Under the pieces are notes generated by a model that saw only the letters and a program-made list of their open reading frames with translations, had not been told where the DNA came from and did no database searches. 64,000 nt of DNA from Candidatus Latescibacterota bacterium (GTDB taxonomy: Bacteria > Latescibacterota > MWCZ01), in assembly GCA_022706085.1 (NCBI GenBank), contig JAKJDF010000001.1, positions 168,516 through 232,515 of the forward strand, given 5' to 3'. The translations under genes and the position numbers were made by a program. Below are positions 44,777-53,744 of this stretch, in pieces (the first letter of the stretch is position 1; every line of letters starts with the position of its first letter).

Positions 44777-45505
44777 GTGCTTCTTGGAAGCCAGGACTTC
44801 TTCATACTGCTGGGGATAGCATTCGGTGCTGCGGTAGTCCAGGGTACGCTGGGCTTTGCCTTTGGCATGGTCGCCATGGCACTCGCTGCGCTCGTAATTG
44901 ATGTGCGAACCGCTTCCATTCTGGTTTCGCCCCTTGCGTTCGTGAATGTATCCACCACACTCTGGAGCGTGCGTGGAAGTATTCGGTGGAGACTTGTTCT
45001 GCCAGTTGTCGGCGGCACGCTCGTTGGAATTCCGTTCGGCCTCGCGATACTTCTCCACGGCAACCTGATCCTGATCCGGGTTCTGGTCAGCGTTTTGCTC
45101 GTGTATGTGGGTGTGACCAATCTTATTGGTTACGAGGTACGAAAACACGCTCTTCCGGGCTGGGTCGCCGCATTAGCGGGTCTTGGTGTCGGTTTGATTG
45201 GGGGCGCAACGAACATCGGCGGGCCGCCACTGGTTGCGTATGCGTCCCGCCAGCCCTGGGATGCTGAAACGTTCAAAGCGACACTCCTGACTACCTTCTT
45301 CGTAAGTTCGGGAACGAAGAGCGCCCTGTTGATCGCGAACGGAGCAATTGACGTCCGCATGCTGGCGTGCATCGCAGGGCTTGTCCCGGCGATCATTGCC
45401 GGATCGTTGATCGGCGTACACCTTTTCAAAAAAATCAGCAAGGAAAGTTTCAAACGAATCATTTCATGGGCGCTACTTGGTCTTGCAGTGCTGGTCCAGG
45501 TGTAG
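44777..45505 (+). CDS. TauE/SafE family membrane transporter
   Basis: A 242-residue integral membrane protein with about seven hydrophobic helices. The family repeat is visible as GAAVVQGTLGFAFGMVAMAL in the first half and GVGLIGGATNIGGPPLVAYA in the second. TauE/SafE proteins move sulfite, sulfoacetate or similar small organic anions across the inner membrane. The anion here is unknown; sulfated sugars are one possible source, but no sulfatase is in the window. It begins with GTG behind TAGGAGA. Confidence 0.85.
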   Translation: MLLGSQDFFILLGIAFGAAVVQGTLGFAFGMVAMALAALVIDVRTASILVSPLAFVNVSTTLWSVRGSIRWRLVLPVVGGTLVGIPFGLAILLHGNLILIRVLVSVLLVYVGVTNLIGYEVRKHALPGWVAALAGLGVGLIGGATNIGGPPLVAYASRQPWDAETFKATLLTTFFVSSGTKSALLIANGAIDVRMLACIAGLVPAIIAGSLIGVHLFKKISKESFKRIISWALLGLAVLVQV

Positions 45506-45538
45506 AAGGACACAGTAGACAGGGAGCTGCGATCGAAG

Positions 45539-46459
45539 GTGAAAATCGACGGAACCACGCGCGTGGTTGGCGTAATTGGCGACCCTGTAAGCCACAGCCT
45601 ATCGCCTGCGATGCATAATGCCGCGTTCGAAGCGCTCGGATTGAACTGGGTGTATGTCGCGTGGCATGTTGCTCCGGAAGGCGTAGAATCAGCAGTGAAT
45701 GCCGTCCGCGGTCTTTGTCTGCCAGGGATGAACGTTACGGTTCCCCACAAGAAAGCAGTCATCCCATTCCTGGACGAGTTGTCACCCGCTGCGAAGGCGG
45801 TGGGAGCGGTCAATACGATCGTCAACAGGGGGGGACAACTTCTCGGCGACAACACCGATGTGTACGGAATCCTGCAGGCGATCCGTGTGGGAGCGAAAAT
45901 GGACACCGTTCCGCCCGTTGTCGTTGTGCTGGGAGCCGGTGGGGCAGCGCGAGGGATTGTGTACGCGCTGACAACTCTCCCGGAAGTGAAGAGTATACGG
46001 ATACTCAATCGGACGCTGGCGAACGCTGAGGAACTGGCGCGCGAATTTGGAACAATCTCTGCGGTGACGGCATTTGGCCTCGAACCTCACGCGGCAAGGC
46101 ACGCTCTTGACGGTTGCGGCTTGCTGATCAACGCAACGAACCTTGGACGCGGCACACTGGCAGACGTCAGCCCTTTGCCTGACGCGTGGAACTGCATTCC
46201 ACCGCGCATAACGTGCATCGACTCAAACTACAACCCCGCAACCACGCGGCTGATGGAACAAGTTGTCGCCGCCGGCGGGATCGCTTTCAACGGACTCGAT
46301 ATGCTCGTATACCAAGGTGCGCGCGCTTTCGAGTTGTGGACGGGGGTAAAGCCCCCTGTGGATGTGATGCGGGCTGCCGCAAATGCCCGTTTGCAGGGCG
46401 CTCCGGCGCATCTTTCGGCGGGTATTGACAGACACAATCAGGGCGCTCATATTCCATGA
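45539..46459 (+). CDS. aroE: Shikimate dehydrogenase
   Basis: A 306-residue NADP enzyme that reduces 3-dehydroshikimate in aromatic amino-acid synthesis. Substrate motif GDPVSHSLSPAMHNAAF, catalytic lysine in NVTVPHKKAV, partner aspartate in GDNTDVYG, and NADP loop VVVLGAGGAARGI are all intact. The C-terminal tail past the conserved GLDMLVYQGA helix is slightly long. GTG start at 45539 with GGGAG upstream. It is the last gene of the plus-strand run and is probably co-transcribed with the transporter by position alone. Confidence 0.94.
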   Translation: MKIDGTTRVVGVIGDPVSHSLSPAMHNAAFEALGLNWVYVAWHVAPEGVESAVNAVRGLCLPGMNVTVPHKKAVIPFLDELSPAAKAVGAVNTIVNRGGQLLGDNTDVYGILQAIRVGAKMDTVPPVVVVLGAGGAARGIVYALTTLPEVKSIRILNRTLANAEELAREFGTISAVTAFGLEPHAARHALDGCGLLINATNLGRGTLADVSPLPDAWNCIPPRITCIDSNYNPATTRLMEQVVAAGGIAFNGLDMLVYQGARAFELWTGVKPPVDVMRAAANARLQGAPAHLSAGIDRHNQGAHIP

Positions 46460-46845
46460 GTGGAGGGGTTGCCGTTTTATTGAACCTTCAACACACGTCT
46501 ACCGAAGGGGGCTCCCCTGCGGTGCGGACTCACCGCCTCGGTTCGGGGTGGTGATACTATACGTCTGCAGGGCAGCATCAAAAAGCCTTCAAAAGTTTTT
46601 CCCTGATCTGAAGCGTTTCATCCCGGCGGCCCCTCCGTTCTGCTCATGTTTTGATCCACGAGTTGCCGTCCACTTGCCCGCCTCGGGCGGTCCAAATCAG
46701 CCATCAGATGACTTGCAGGCGCACCAACAGAAAGCGCGGAGGACGTATCCCCCGCGCCTCCGGCCACGTCTCCGTGGCCTCTCGTGCAGCCCTTCCAGTC
46801 ATTTTGTCGGTTGAAAGGGCGTCCCCCGATCAAGGTCCCTGTCAG
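46460..46845. other. 386-base gap with no recognised gene
   Basis: Between the stops of convergent aroE and the FadL-like gene. No open frame with family-like sequence, and no tRNA or known RNA pattern that I recognise. One perfect seven-pair hairpin, GGCCACG-tctc-CGTGGCC (46762-46779; GAGA tetraloop when read on the minus strand), stands out. It is 67 bases past the FadL-like stop but has no T-run. Confidence 0.5.
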
Positions 46846-48090
46846 TCAGAACCGGTGCGTCACGGAAAGACCGAACAGATTCGCACTGGTATTGTAGGTT
46901 CCGTTGAAGTTCTTGGGGTTCAGACCTTCCGTCGAACGCTCCTTGAATTTCAGATACATGTACGCAATGTCGAATGTCGTCTTGCCCATCGTGTACCCTG
47001 CACCCACCTGGAAGGAGTCGCGATCGGCGTCTGGCAAAAGTGGGGTAACCGCCATCGGGGGTGCCGGAGATTCGTCAAAAAGGTACCCACAACGCAATGC
47101 CAGCGACCACGCGGGCAATCTGTATTCGGCGCCGATTCGATAGCTTCGCGCGTTTGAGTACACCTCGGGAGTTTTTTCTGTCAACGCGCTGTAAGGCGCC
47201 GCAAACGCGATAGTGAGCGTGTCAAACGTGCTCCACTGCGTCTGGACGACGTTTGCCTCAATCGTAAGGTCCGGTATAGGAGTAACCGCGACACCGATAC
47301 CCATGACGGCCGGATACGGTATCGTCGTGCTGACATCTGCCTTCGCGGGCAGGCTGGTTTTCACCATCGTCCATTTCGCGTTCATACTGTCAAACGCAGC
47401 CGTTCCATTGACCTTCGAATCCACCTGACTTCTGTACGACGCACCGACGGTGAGCATCGGCATCGGGCGGAACTGGACGCCGGCGTTGAAGCCATAGTTG
47501 ATGTCGCTCGTGCCTTCAAGATGCATAGCCGCAACATCATCACCGAGGAGTGGATGCTTTACTTTGCGGCTCAGTTCGAGGGATCCGTACACGGCCTGCA
47601 TCCCTGCTGCCATAGAAACGGGACCGACCGAATACGCGACGACTGGATTGGAGTAGTAGGTTTGAATCTCCGTTTTTGTCGAGATGTACCGGCCCTTCCA
47701 ATCCTCCGGCCAGTTGGTTCCAAGTCCGAACGGGTTGAACACACCCAACCCGACCGTTACGGGACCCGCTGGAGACGCAACATAAAGGTGCGAAGGATAG
47801 AAGAGGGCGTCTTTTTGCTTGGCGGTGTAGCCCGTACCAGGAAACGGATTTGCGCCCGTGAAATCCCCGCTCGGTGTAATAAGTGTCGTACCCAGCATCA
47901 CTCCAGCGCGTTGACCGGAAATGCCCGCCGGATTGTAATAAATCGCACTTGGATCGTTTGCGCGAGCGATGAATGCTCCCGCGGTCGCCGTTGCAGCGGC
48001 TCCGTGTTCGTAAAGAGCGAAGCCTGCTGCGCCGACGTTGGCGGCCACCGCAGTAATCGCAACAATCCCCGACCAGAACCATTTGCGCAT
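46846..48090 (-). CDS. OmpP1/FadL/TodX family outer-membrane transporter
   Basis: A 414-residue outer-membrane barrel that lets hydrophobic compounds (fatty acids, aromatics) pass. It has a signal peptide (KWFWSGIVAITAVAANVGAAG), then the family opening FALYEHGAAATATAGAF and NDPSAIYYNPAGISG, and beta strands to the end, closing with a phenylalanine (NLFGLSVTHRF) as outer-membrane barrels do. The ATG at 48090 has GGGAGGAGG upstream. It stands alone and diverges from asnB. It is the clearest evidence for an outer membrane. Confidence 0.9.
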   Translation of the reverse strand: MRKWFWSGIVAITAVAANVGAAGFALYEHGAAATATAGAFIARANDPSAIYYNPAGISGQRAGVMLGTTLITPSGDFTGANPFPGTGYTAKQKDALFYPSHLYVASPAGPVTVGLGVFNPFGLGTNWPEDWKGRYISTKTEIQTYYSNPVVAYSVGPVSMAAGMQAVYGSLELSRKVKHPLLGDDVAAMHLEGTSDINYGFNAGVQFRPMPMLTVGASYRSQVDSKVNGTAAFDSMNAKWTMVKTSLPAKADVSTTIPYPAVMGIGVAVTPIPDLTIEANVVQTQWSTFDTLTIAFAAPYSALTEKTPEVYSNARSYRIGAEYRLPAWSLALRCGYLFDESPAPPMAVTPLLPDADRDSFQVGAGYTMGKTTFDIAYMYLKFKERSTEGLNPKNFNGTYNTSANLFGLSVTHRF

Positions 48091-48423
48091 TGCAAATCCT
48101 CCTCCCGCACATGTGGCAGGGAAAAAGGTTGACTGGATGCCGGAAAACCGCCGGCCAACGACACACGGGGCATTCTCCCGTGAGCAGAAAAAGGTAAGGA
48201 ATGCGATACGCTTTTGCAAGACAGGATGTCCAGTGCGACGTTTGCTGTAACTGCAGACCAGAACGGCGACGCCGGAGAGAGAACCAAGGGTAGCACCCAG
48301 TTGCACCCTGTGGCACACTCCCACGCCGAAACGAACTCCCGGGGTTGGTATATTTATCCCTCACTCCGGTTCTCGGCTGCGTTCTCGGACCGAGGCAAAC
48401 GACTCTTCCGAATCGAGTTGCCA
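48091..48423. other. 333-base divergent regulatory gap
   Basis: Between the FadL-like gene and asnB, which run apart, so it should hold both promoters. A TATATT box at 48349-48354 lies 69 bases before the asnB start but lacks a recognisable -35. On the minus strand TTGCAA and TACCTT 17 bases apart (about 48194-48222) are a weak candidate for the porin. No gene seen. Confidence 0.4.
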
Positions 48424-50325
48424 ATGTGTGGTATCGCGGGAATCTGGCAAAGGGATGGGCGCCCGGTTTCGCCTCAGATGATAAGCGCGATGACCGACGT
48501 TCAGGCACATCGCGGCCCTGACGACAGGGGCACGTACATCTCGGGCGATCTCGCGCTCGGACATCGGCGCCTCGCCATCATCGACCTTACCGAAACCGGC
48601 CACCAACCCATGAGCAACCGGGACGGCACGCTGTGGATAACTTACAACGGAGAAGTGTATAACTACGTGGAATTGCGTGCCGAACTGGAGGCCGGGGGCG
48701 CTCGCTTCAGATCAACCAGTGACACTGAGGTTCTGATCACGGCATACGAGCAGTGGGGAGAATCCTGTGTAGAACGTTTCAACGGGATTTTCGCGTTCGT
48801 CATCTGGGATTCGCGCCGCCAGACACTTTTCTGCGCCCGGGATCGCTTTGGCGTGAAACCCTTTCACTTCGCGGAGACCGGCCCGAGCTTTCTGTTCGCG
48901 TCCGAACCGAAAGGGGTGCTTGCATCTGGCATCGTTCCGCGGGAGCCAGACTGGAGGGTTGTGTATCGGTATCTGGCGTTGAATCTGCTGAACGTCGACA
49001 ACAACACGTTCTTCTCCTCTATCCGGAAACTGCCACCTGCGCACACGCTGACGGTCCACCGCAACGGCCGGAGCGTGCTACGTCGGTACTGGGATATTCC
49101 CACAGTACGATCGGGAGAACAGCGAAGCGACGCCGAATGGATCGAGGAATACGAAGCGACGTTGAAAGATTCCGTCCGCCTGCAGATGCGGAGCGACGTT
49201 CCGGTTGGCGTGTGCCTTTCCGGCGGTCTGGATTCCACCTCCATCACACGCATTGCGACTGAGTTTTCTTCGATACCCACCAAAACGTTCACCGCGTTTC
49301 TGCCACATCCATTGTATGATGAACGCGAACCGGTGAACGCATTCACCAAACTGACGAACGGAAAAACGGAACCTCACTTCATTTCCCCTGAATTGGACAC
49401 CTGGGTGCACGAGCTGCCTAAAGTCGTCTACCATCATGACGAACCGCATGCAGGGTACATAGCCAGCACCCAGTGGGAGGTGATGAGGCTCGTCCACGAG
49501 CGCGGAGTGAAGGTAGTTCTTGATGGCCAGGGATCGGATGAGACTCTTGGCGGGTACAATTTTTTCGTCGAGAGCGCTGCGGCCGATCTGGTGCGTTCTG
49601 GTCGCGTTCCAGAGGCGTTCCGAATCCTCAGCATGCTTGAAGACAGGAGAGGGACGGGCTTTGCCGCAGGTGCACGGCGATTGATCAAAGTGGCGGGACG
49701 CGCATTCCTCAGCCGGGACCATCTTTTCGAGATCGAGGGGAGATGGAACGCCGCCGGTTTGCCCTTGTCGCAGGAATGGTCCTCCCAGTTCCGCCGCTTC
49801 GACATCACCACAATAGAAGGAACCGGCTCGCGATTGGACGACGATCAGCGCACAGCAATGTTCGTCACAATGCTTCCGTACCTCCTCACGTTTGAGGACC
49901 GTGCAAGCATGGCGTTCTCCATTGAATCCCGTGTTCCTTTTCTCGACCACCGCCTCGTGGAAACTGCTCTCAGATTGCCGCGACACCTCAGAGTAGATGG
50001 AACAACCACAAAAGTCGCCCTCCGCCGGATTATGAAAGGGAAACTTCCTGACGAGATCGTGAATGCCCGACTGAAGAGGGTGTTCGGGACTCCCTACGAA
50101 CACTGGTTTTCGGAGAAGCTCTCTGACTTTGCACGCGACATCCTGACGAGCCACACCTTCCTGGAGCGGCCATTCGTCGAGAAGCGCAAGGTCCCGCGAT
50201 TGGTCGCTTCATTTCCTGCTGCGGCACGGAGCAGGAGACAGGCGTTCAACATCTGGAATCTAGTGAATCTCGAGTTGTGGTTCCGCGTCTGTGTGGAACA
50301 AAACGCAGGCGTTGTTCCTAACTGA
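48424..50325 (+). CDS. asnB: Asparagine synthase, glutamine-hydrolysing
   Basis: A 633-residue two-domain enzyme. The N-terminal glutaminase uses Cys2 (MCGIAGIW) and has AHRGPDDRG and ITYNGEVYNY; the C-terminal synthetase holds the ATP pyrophosphatase loop SGGLDST at 266-272. The frame extends 70 codons upstream, but the enzyme must start at ATG 48424 so that Cys2 becomes N-terminal. Of the AsnB-like family, this 630-residue type often serves cell-surface polysaccharide or unusual amide synthesis rather than asparagine supply; that cannot be told here. The last eight bases overlap the stop of the convergent oxidoreductase gene. Confidence 0.9.
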   Translation: MCGIAGIWQRDGRPVSPQMISAMTDVQAHRGPDDRGTYISGDLALGHRRLAIIDLTETGHQPMSNRDGTLWITYNGEVYNYVELRAELEAGGARFRSTSDTEVLITAYEQWGESCVERFNGIFAFVIWDSRRQTLFCARDRFGVKPFHFAETGPSFLFASEPKGVLASGIVPREPDWRVVYRYLALNLLNVDNNTFFSSIRKLPPAHTLTVHRNGRSVLRRYWDIPTVRSGEQRSDAEWIEEYEATLKDSVRLQMRSDVPVGVCLSGGLDSTSITRIATEFSSIPTKTFTAFLPHPLYDEREPVNAFTKLTNGKTEPHFISPELDTWVHELPKVVYHHDEPHAGYIASTQWEVMRLVHERGVKVVLDGQGSDETLGGYNFFVESAAADLVRSGRVPEAFRILSMLEDRRGTGFAAGARRLIKVAGRAFLSRDHLFEIEGRWNAAGLPLSQEWSSQFRRFDITTIEGTGSRLDDDQRTAMFVTMLPYLLTFEDRASMAFSIESRVPFLDHRLVETALRLPRHLRVDGTTTKVALRRIMKGKLPDEIVNARLKRVFGTPYEHWFSEKLSDFARDILTSHTFLERPFVEKRKVPRLVASFPAAARSRRQAFNIWNLVNLELWFRVCVEQNAGVVPN

Positions 50326-51409
50326 TTTTTCCTGTGGTCGTGACGGCCCCGGTGGTGCTGAATGCCGTCCCTCTGCCGCCGCGAATCACCCCATCCCAGT
50401 GGAAAAAGTGCCGTAATGGGTCCGGCGTATCCACGGAAAGCGGCAGCTCCACTATGGACCGTTTCAGCGCTGACTGGTACATGGCCAGGATGAACTCCAC
50501 GGCCTTGTACCCGGTTATTCCGTTCGAAACAGGCTCACGGTGGTGTTCCACTGCATCGAGGAGATCTCGCACTGCAAGCGTTGAAGGGTCAGGCTCCTCT
50601 CCCATTTCTTTCAGTTCCTCTCCAGTACTCCGCCATCCCTTGGCGACCACCGGCGGGGATCCCGGCCTGTTGATTTCGATTGTCCCGTCGACACATTCGA
50701 TGGTGATGTAGTGGTACCCCTGCGACCAGCAGTTGGCGCTCTCAACGCATATGCGGACGTCGGGAATTCCGCCTTCTTCGGGGATCAGAGCGTACGCTAC
50801 CGAAGTGCGTTCCACCGGGTGACCGAAACGGTACGCGCCATCCCCGGGGTCGACTTGCGCCAAGACGCGCTTCACCTGGCGGTCATCGCAGAAGAAATGC
50901 ACCAGATCGATCGTGTGAATGGTGTTGCTCATGAGGTCCCCGGACCCGCACACCGCCCAGACGCGCCGGACCGCGCCGAATGCGCCGGAGCTGATGAGTT
51001 CTCGTACCGCTCGAACACGCGCCTGGTGCCGCAACTGGTGCCCCACACCCAAGGCTATTCCCCTTTGCCTGCACGTTGTAATCATCTCGTTCATCGCCGG
51101 GAGTGTTAAGGCAAGCGGCTTTTCACAAATGATTCCCTTGACACTGTGTGTTCCCGCCGCCGTGACCGTTATTTCGGGATGAAGATGTGGCCACACGCAC
51201 ACACTGACAACGTCAGGACCCTCTGAGTCGAGCATTGTTCGGTAATCGCGGTACGTGTTCGGAATACCATATTCCTTCTGGAATGCCGCGCGAATTTCGT
51301 CGTTTATGTCTACGATTGCCACGATCTCCGCCTTGCCCGAAGCGCGATACGCGTTGGCATGGAGATGCGCTACGTGCCCTGTCCCGATGATAGCAACCCT
51401 GAACGCCAT
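50318..51409 (-). CDS. Gfo/Idh/MocA family oxidoreductase
   Basis: A 363-residue NAD(P)-dependent oxidoreductase. It opens RVAIIGTGHVAHLHANAYRA, has DVVSVCVWPHLHPEITV and an intact catalytic motif IICEKPLALT. C-terminal sheet with HTIDLVHFFC. AAAGGAG precedes the ATG at good spacing. It lies alone, convergent with asnB (eight-base overlap) and divergent from the GlnR-like regulator. It is the third member of this family in the window, each with a different form of the catalytic motif. Confidence 0.87.
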   Translation of the reverse strand: MAFRVAIIGTGHVAHLHANAYRASGKAEIVAIVDINDEIRAAFQKEYGIPNTYRDYRTMLDSEGPDVVSVCVWPHLHPEITVTAAGTHSVKGIICEKPLALTLPAMNEMITTCRQRGIALGVGHQLRHQARVRAVRELISSGAFGAVRRVWAVCGSGDLMSNTIHTIDLVHFFCDDRQVKRVLAQVDPGDGAYRFGHPVERTSVAYALIPEEGGIPDVRICVESANCWSQGYHYITIECVDGTIEINRPGSPPVVAKGWRSTGEELKEMGEEPDPSTLAVRDLLDAVEHHREPVSNGITGYKAVEFILAMYQSALKRSIVELPLSVDTPDPLRHFFHWDGVIRGGRGTAFSTTGAVTTTGKIS

Positions 51410-51575
51410 TGCCGCTCCTTTGTTTGTGCGTCGTCACCACCATTGCCGCGGGTGGCGGGTGTTTGAAGTTCAGAAAATCCATCTCCATCGGCAAGTGAAC
51501 CGGTGTCCGGTGCTTCTTTTCCGTTGGCGGGCGCACTTGCACAGAACCTCCACAAAACCGATAGTACATATTCGA

Positions 51576-51610
51576 GCGTGACTAACTCGAGCTCACGCGG
51601 CATATCACGC
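51576..51610 (+). promoter_or_regulatory. Three GCGTGA/TCACGC half-sites, possible operator
   Basis: GCGTGA at 51576-51581 and TCACGC at 51593-51598 form an inverted repeat, with another TCACGC at 51605-51610, twelve bases on. They lie 25-59 bases before the regulator's start codon. A regulator that controls its own operon and glnA could bind here; that is inference. Confidence 0.35.
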
Positions 51611-51634
51611 AGTTCTGCCCAGGAACGTCCCTCC

Positions 51635-52303
51635 ATGCCATGCGTGCTGATTGTGAGCAACCAGCAGAACGCTCGCAGTGCGATCGCCGAAGACGTCGAG
51701 GAAATCGGCATCGAGGCCATCACGACGGATGACCTCAGCAGAGCACTCGACATACTCGAAACGAGGCACCCGAGCCTCGTGCTTCTTGACCTGATTGACA
51801 GGACACTCGGTGCGGAAAGCCTTTGGCGACAGCAAATGCGGCAGGCACCGAAAGACCTGCCATTCCTCCTGCTCATCCCGGAAGAAGGAATTCGCAATTT
51901 CGATTTTCCGCCGCAAACGAAGGATTTTATCCTGGTCCCATTTGTCCGTGCGGAACTTCACGCCCGGCTGCGACTTGCGCTCGGATCGTTGTTATCGCCG
52001 CAGGTATCGAACGTAATCGAACGCGGGCAACTCCGGATAGACCTCGACAGGTACAAAGTGTCCGTCGCAAACCAGCCTGTTGAACTTACGCTGAAGGAAT
52101 TCGAACTGCTCCGCTTCCTAGCCGAGCATCCGGGAAAAGTGCACACAAGAGAGTCACTGATGACTCGCGTATGGGGGTACGATTATTTTGGCGGCACCCG
52201 CACCGTGGATGTTCACATACGGAGAATCCGCGCGAAACTGGAGCCTCACGCAGACGAGTATATTGACACTGTTCGAGGTGTCGGATACTGTTTCCGCGAT
52301 TAG
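51635..52303 (+). CDS. OmpR-family regulator with degenerate receiver, GlnR-like
   Basis: A 222-residue transcription factor. The receiver domain (residues 1-115) opens VLIVSNQQNA, so the acidic pair of VLIVDDE is lost; the phospho-acceptor aspartate remains in LVLLDLI, but the switch Thr/Ser and the lysine (KDFILVPF for D-Y-L-v-K-P-F) are gone. Phosphorylation is therefore unlikely. The winged helix (about 150-222) is complete: LTLKEFELLRFLAEH, VWGYDYFGGTRTVDVHIRRIRAKL, VRGVGYCF. No kinase gene is adjacent. It is followed two bases later by glnA, which parallels GlnR of actinobacteria, an atypical OmpR-type nitrogen regulator. ATG 51635 with AGGAA upstream. Confidence 0.85.
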   Translation: MPCVLIVSNQQNARSAIAEDVEEIGIEAITTDDLSRALDILETRHPSLVLLDLIDRTLGAESLWRQQMRQAPKDLPFLLLIPEEGIRNFDFPPQTKDFILVPFVRAELHARLRLALGSLLSPQVSNVIERGQLRIDLDRYKVSVANQPVELTLKEFELLRFLAEHPGKVHTRESLMTRVWGYDYFGGTRTVDVHIRRIRAKLEPHADEYIDTVRGVGYCFRD

Positions 52304-52305
52304 GG

Positions 52306-53646
52306 ATGGCCATGGAACACGCTGATGCAAGCTACGTCGTCAAACAGGCGAAAGACCACAAGGTCAAGTTCATTCGCCTTTGGTTCACCGACATTCTGGG
52401 TTTTCTGAAAAGCGTCGCCATTGTCGTTGATGAGCTGGAAGACGCGCTGGTTGACGGCGTTGGTTTTGATGGCTCCTCCATTGAAGGCTTCGCGCGCGCG
52501 GATGAGAGCGACATGCTCGCTGTTCCCATCCCAACCAGTTTCCAGATACTTCCCTGGCGCCCGCAGTCCGACCATGCGGTTGCCCGCATGTTTTGTGAGG
52601 TCCGCCAACCTGACGGGACACCGTACGAGGGTGACCCGCGTTTCGTACTCCAGAGGGCCCTGAAGCGTGCGCATGACATGGGATTCACATTCTACGTCGG
52701 CCCCGAGCTCGAGTTCTTCTACTTCAAGGAGGACCAGCCGCCACCGAAGGTCCTTGACAGGGGTGGATATTTCGACCTCACCCCGCTTGACATTGCATCC
52801 GACTTGCGCCGTGATACCATCATGACACTGGAACAGGTCGGGATCGATGTCGAGTACAGCCACCACGAGGGTGCACCATCGCAACACGAAATAGATCTTC
52901 GGTACGCGGATGCACTTACGATGGCCGATTCGATCATGACAACTCGCCTTGTCGTAAAAGAGATCGCGGGAAAGCACGGAATCTACGCCAGCTTCATGCC
53001 GAAACCCTTGGCTGCATTCAACGGCAGCGGCATGCACATCCACATGTCGTTGTTCCGAGGGGATTCCAACGCGTTTTTCGATCCCGGGAATCCGGAGCAC
53101 CTCTCGGCCACAGGAGAGCAGTTCGTCGCCGGCATCCTGCGTCATGCGGCCGAATTCACCCTTGTGACAAACCAATGGGTCAACTCATACAAACGCCTCA
53201 AACCAGGCTTCGAGGCACCGACTCAGATCGCGTGGGCGTACCGGAATCGTTCTCACATCCTTCGCGTTCCCGCGATCAAACCCGGCCGTTCAGAAAGCAT
53301 GCGCATCGAGTTGCGCTCGCCGGATGTAGCCTGTAACCCGTACCTCGCCTTCGCCGTTCTCCTGCACGCAGGCCTTGAAGGCATCGAGAGGCAGTACAAG
53401 GCGGTTCCGCCAACCGAAAGCAGTCCTGAACAGCTCTCGGATTCGACCCGTCGGCGGAAAGGGATCAAACAGCTCCCTGACACCCTGAACGAAGCCATCC
53501 GGCTTGCCGAAAAAAGCGAAATCGTGCGCCGTGCGCTTGGGCCGCACATACACGGGAAACTCATTGAAAACAAGCGCATGGAATGGCGCAAATTCGCGGA
53601 ACACGTGACCGATTACGAGCTGGACAGGTACCTCCCCTTGCTTTGA
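52306..53646 (+). CDS. glnA: Glutamine synthetase, type I
   Basis: A 446-residue enzyme making glutamine from glutamate and ammonia, the main ammonia-assimilation step. Signatures: GFDGSSIEGFARADESDM, FYVGPELEFF, NGSGMHIHMS and the ATP-binding region with AWAYRNRSHILRVP; RIELRSPDVACNPYLAFA near the active site. At 446 residues it is the GSI-alpha form (as in Bacillus and Thermotoga), which is not adenylylated, so control must be transcriptional or by feedback. ATG 52306 is two bases after the regulator's stop; a second ATG at 52312 has better spacing from AGGGA. Ends at a strong terminator. Confidence 0.96.
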   Translation: MAMEHADASYVVKQAKDHKVKFIRLWFTDILGFLKSVAIVVDELEDALVDGVGFDGSSIEGFARADESDMLAVPIPTSFQILPWRPQSDHAVARMFCEVRQPDGTPYEGDPRFVLQRALKRAHDMGFTFYVGPELEFFYFKEDQPPPKVLDRGGYFDLTPLDIASDLRRDTIMTLEQVGIDVEYSHHEGAPSQHEIDLRYADALTMADSIMTTRLVVKEIAGKHGIYASFMPKPLAAFNGSGMHIHMSLFRGDSNAFFDPGNPEHLSATGEQFVAGILRHAAEFTLVTNQWVNSYKRLKPGFEAPTQIAWAYRNRSHILRVPAIKPGRSESMRIELRSPDVACNPYLAFAVLLHAGLEGIERQYKAVPPTESSPEQLSDSTRRRKGIKQLPDTLNEAIRLAEKSEIVRRALGPHIHGKLIENKRMEWRKFAEHVTDYELDRYLPLL

Positions 53647-53689
53647 GGCGTAGCCTGGACGAAGCAAGTTTTGCCCGCAAGTAACACAC

Positions 53690-53730
53690 AGCGGGCGCGG
53701 TTCTCCCGAACCGCGCCCGCTGGATTTTTT
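53690..53730 (+). terminator. Rho-independent terminator after glnA
   Basis: A perfect 14-pair stem (AGCGGGCGCGGTTC with GAACCGCGCCCGCT) around a four-base loop is followed by GGATTTTTT. It closes the regulator-glnA unit, 43 bases past the stop. Confidence 0.92.
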
Positions 53731-53744
53731 CGCGCATGAGGTTC

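Noticed and set aside
46762..46779. GGCCACG hairpin as a structured RNA gene or terminator
   Set aside because: A single seven-pair stem without T-run or flanking conserved elements is not enough to call either.
51525..51541. TGGC ... TTGCA before the glnA regulator as a sigma-54 promoter
   Set aside because: The gap between GG and GC is 11 bases rather than 10, which sigma-54 does not normally tolerate.
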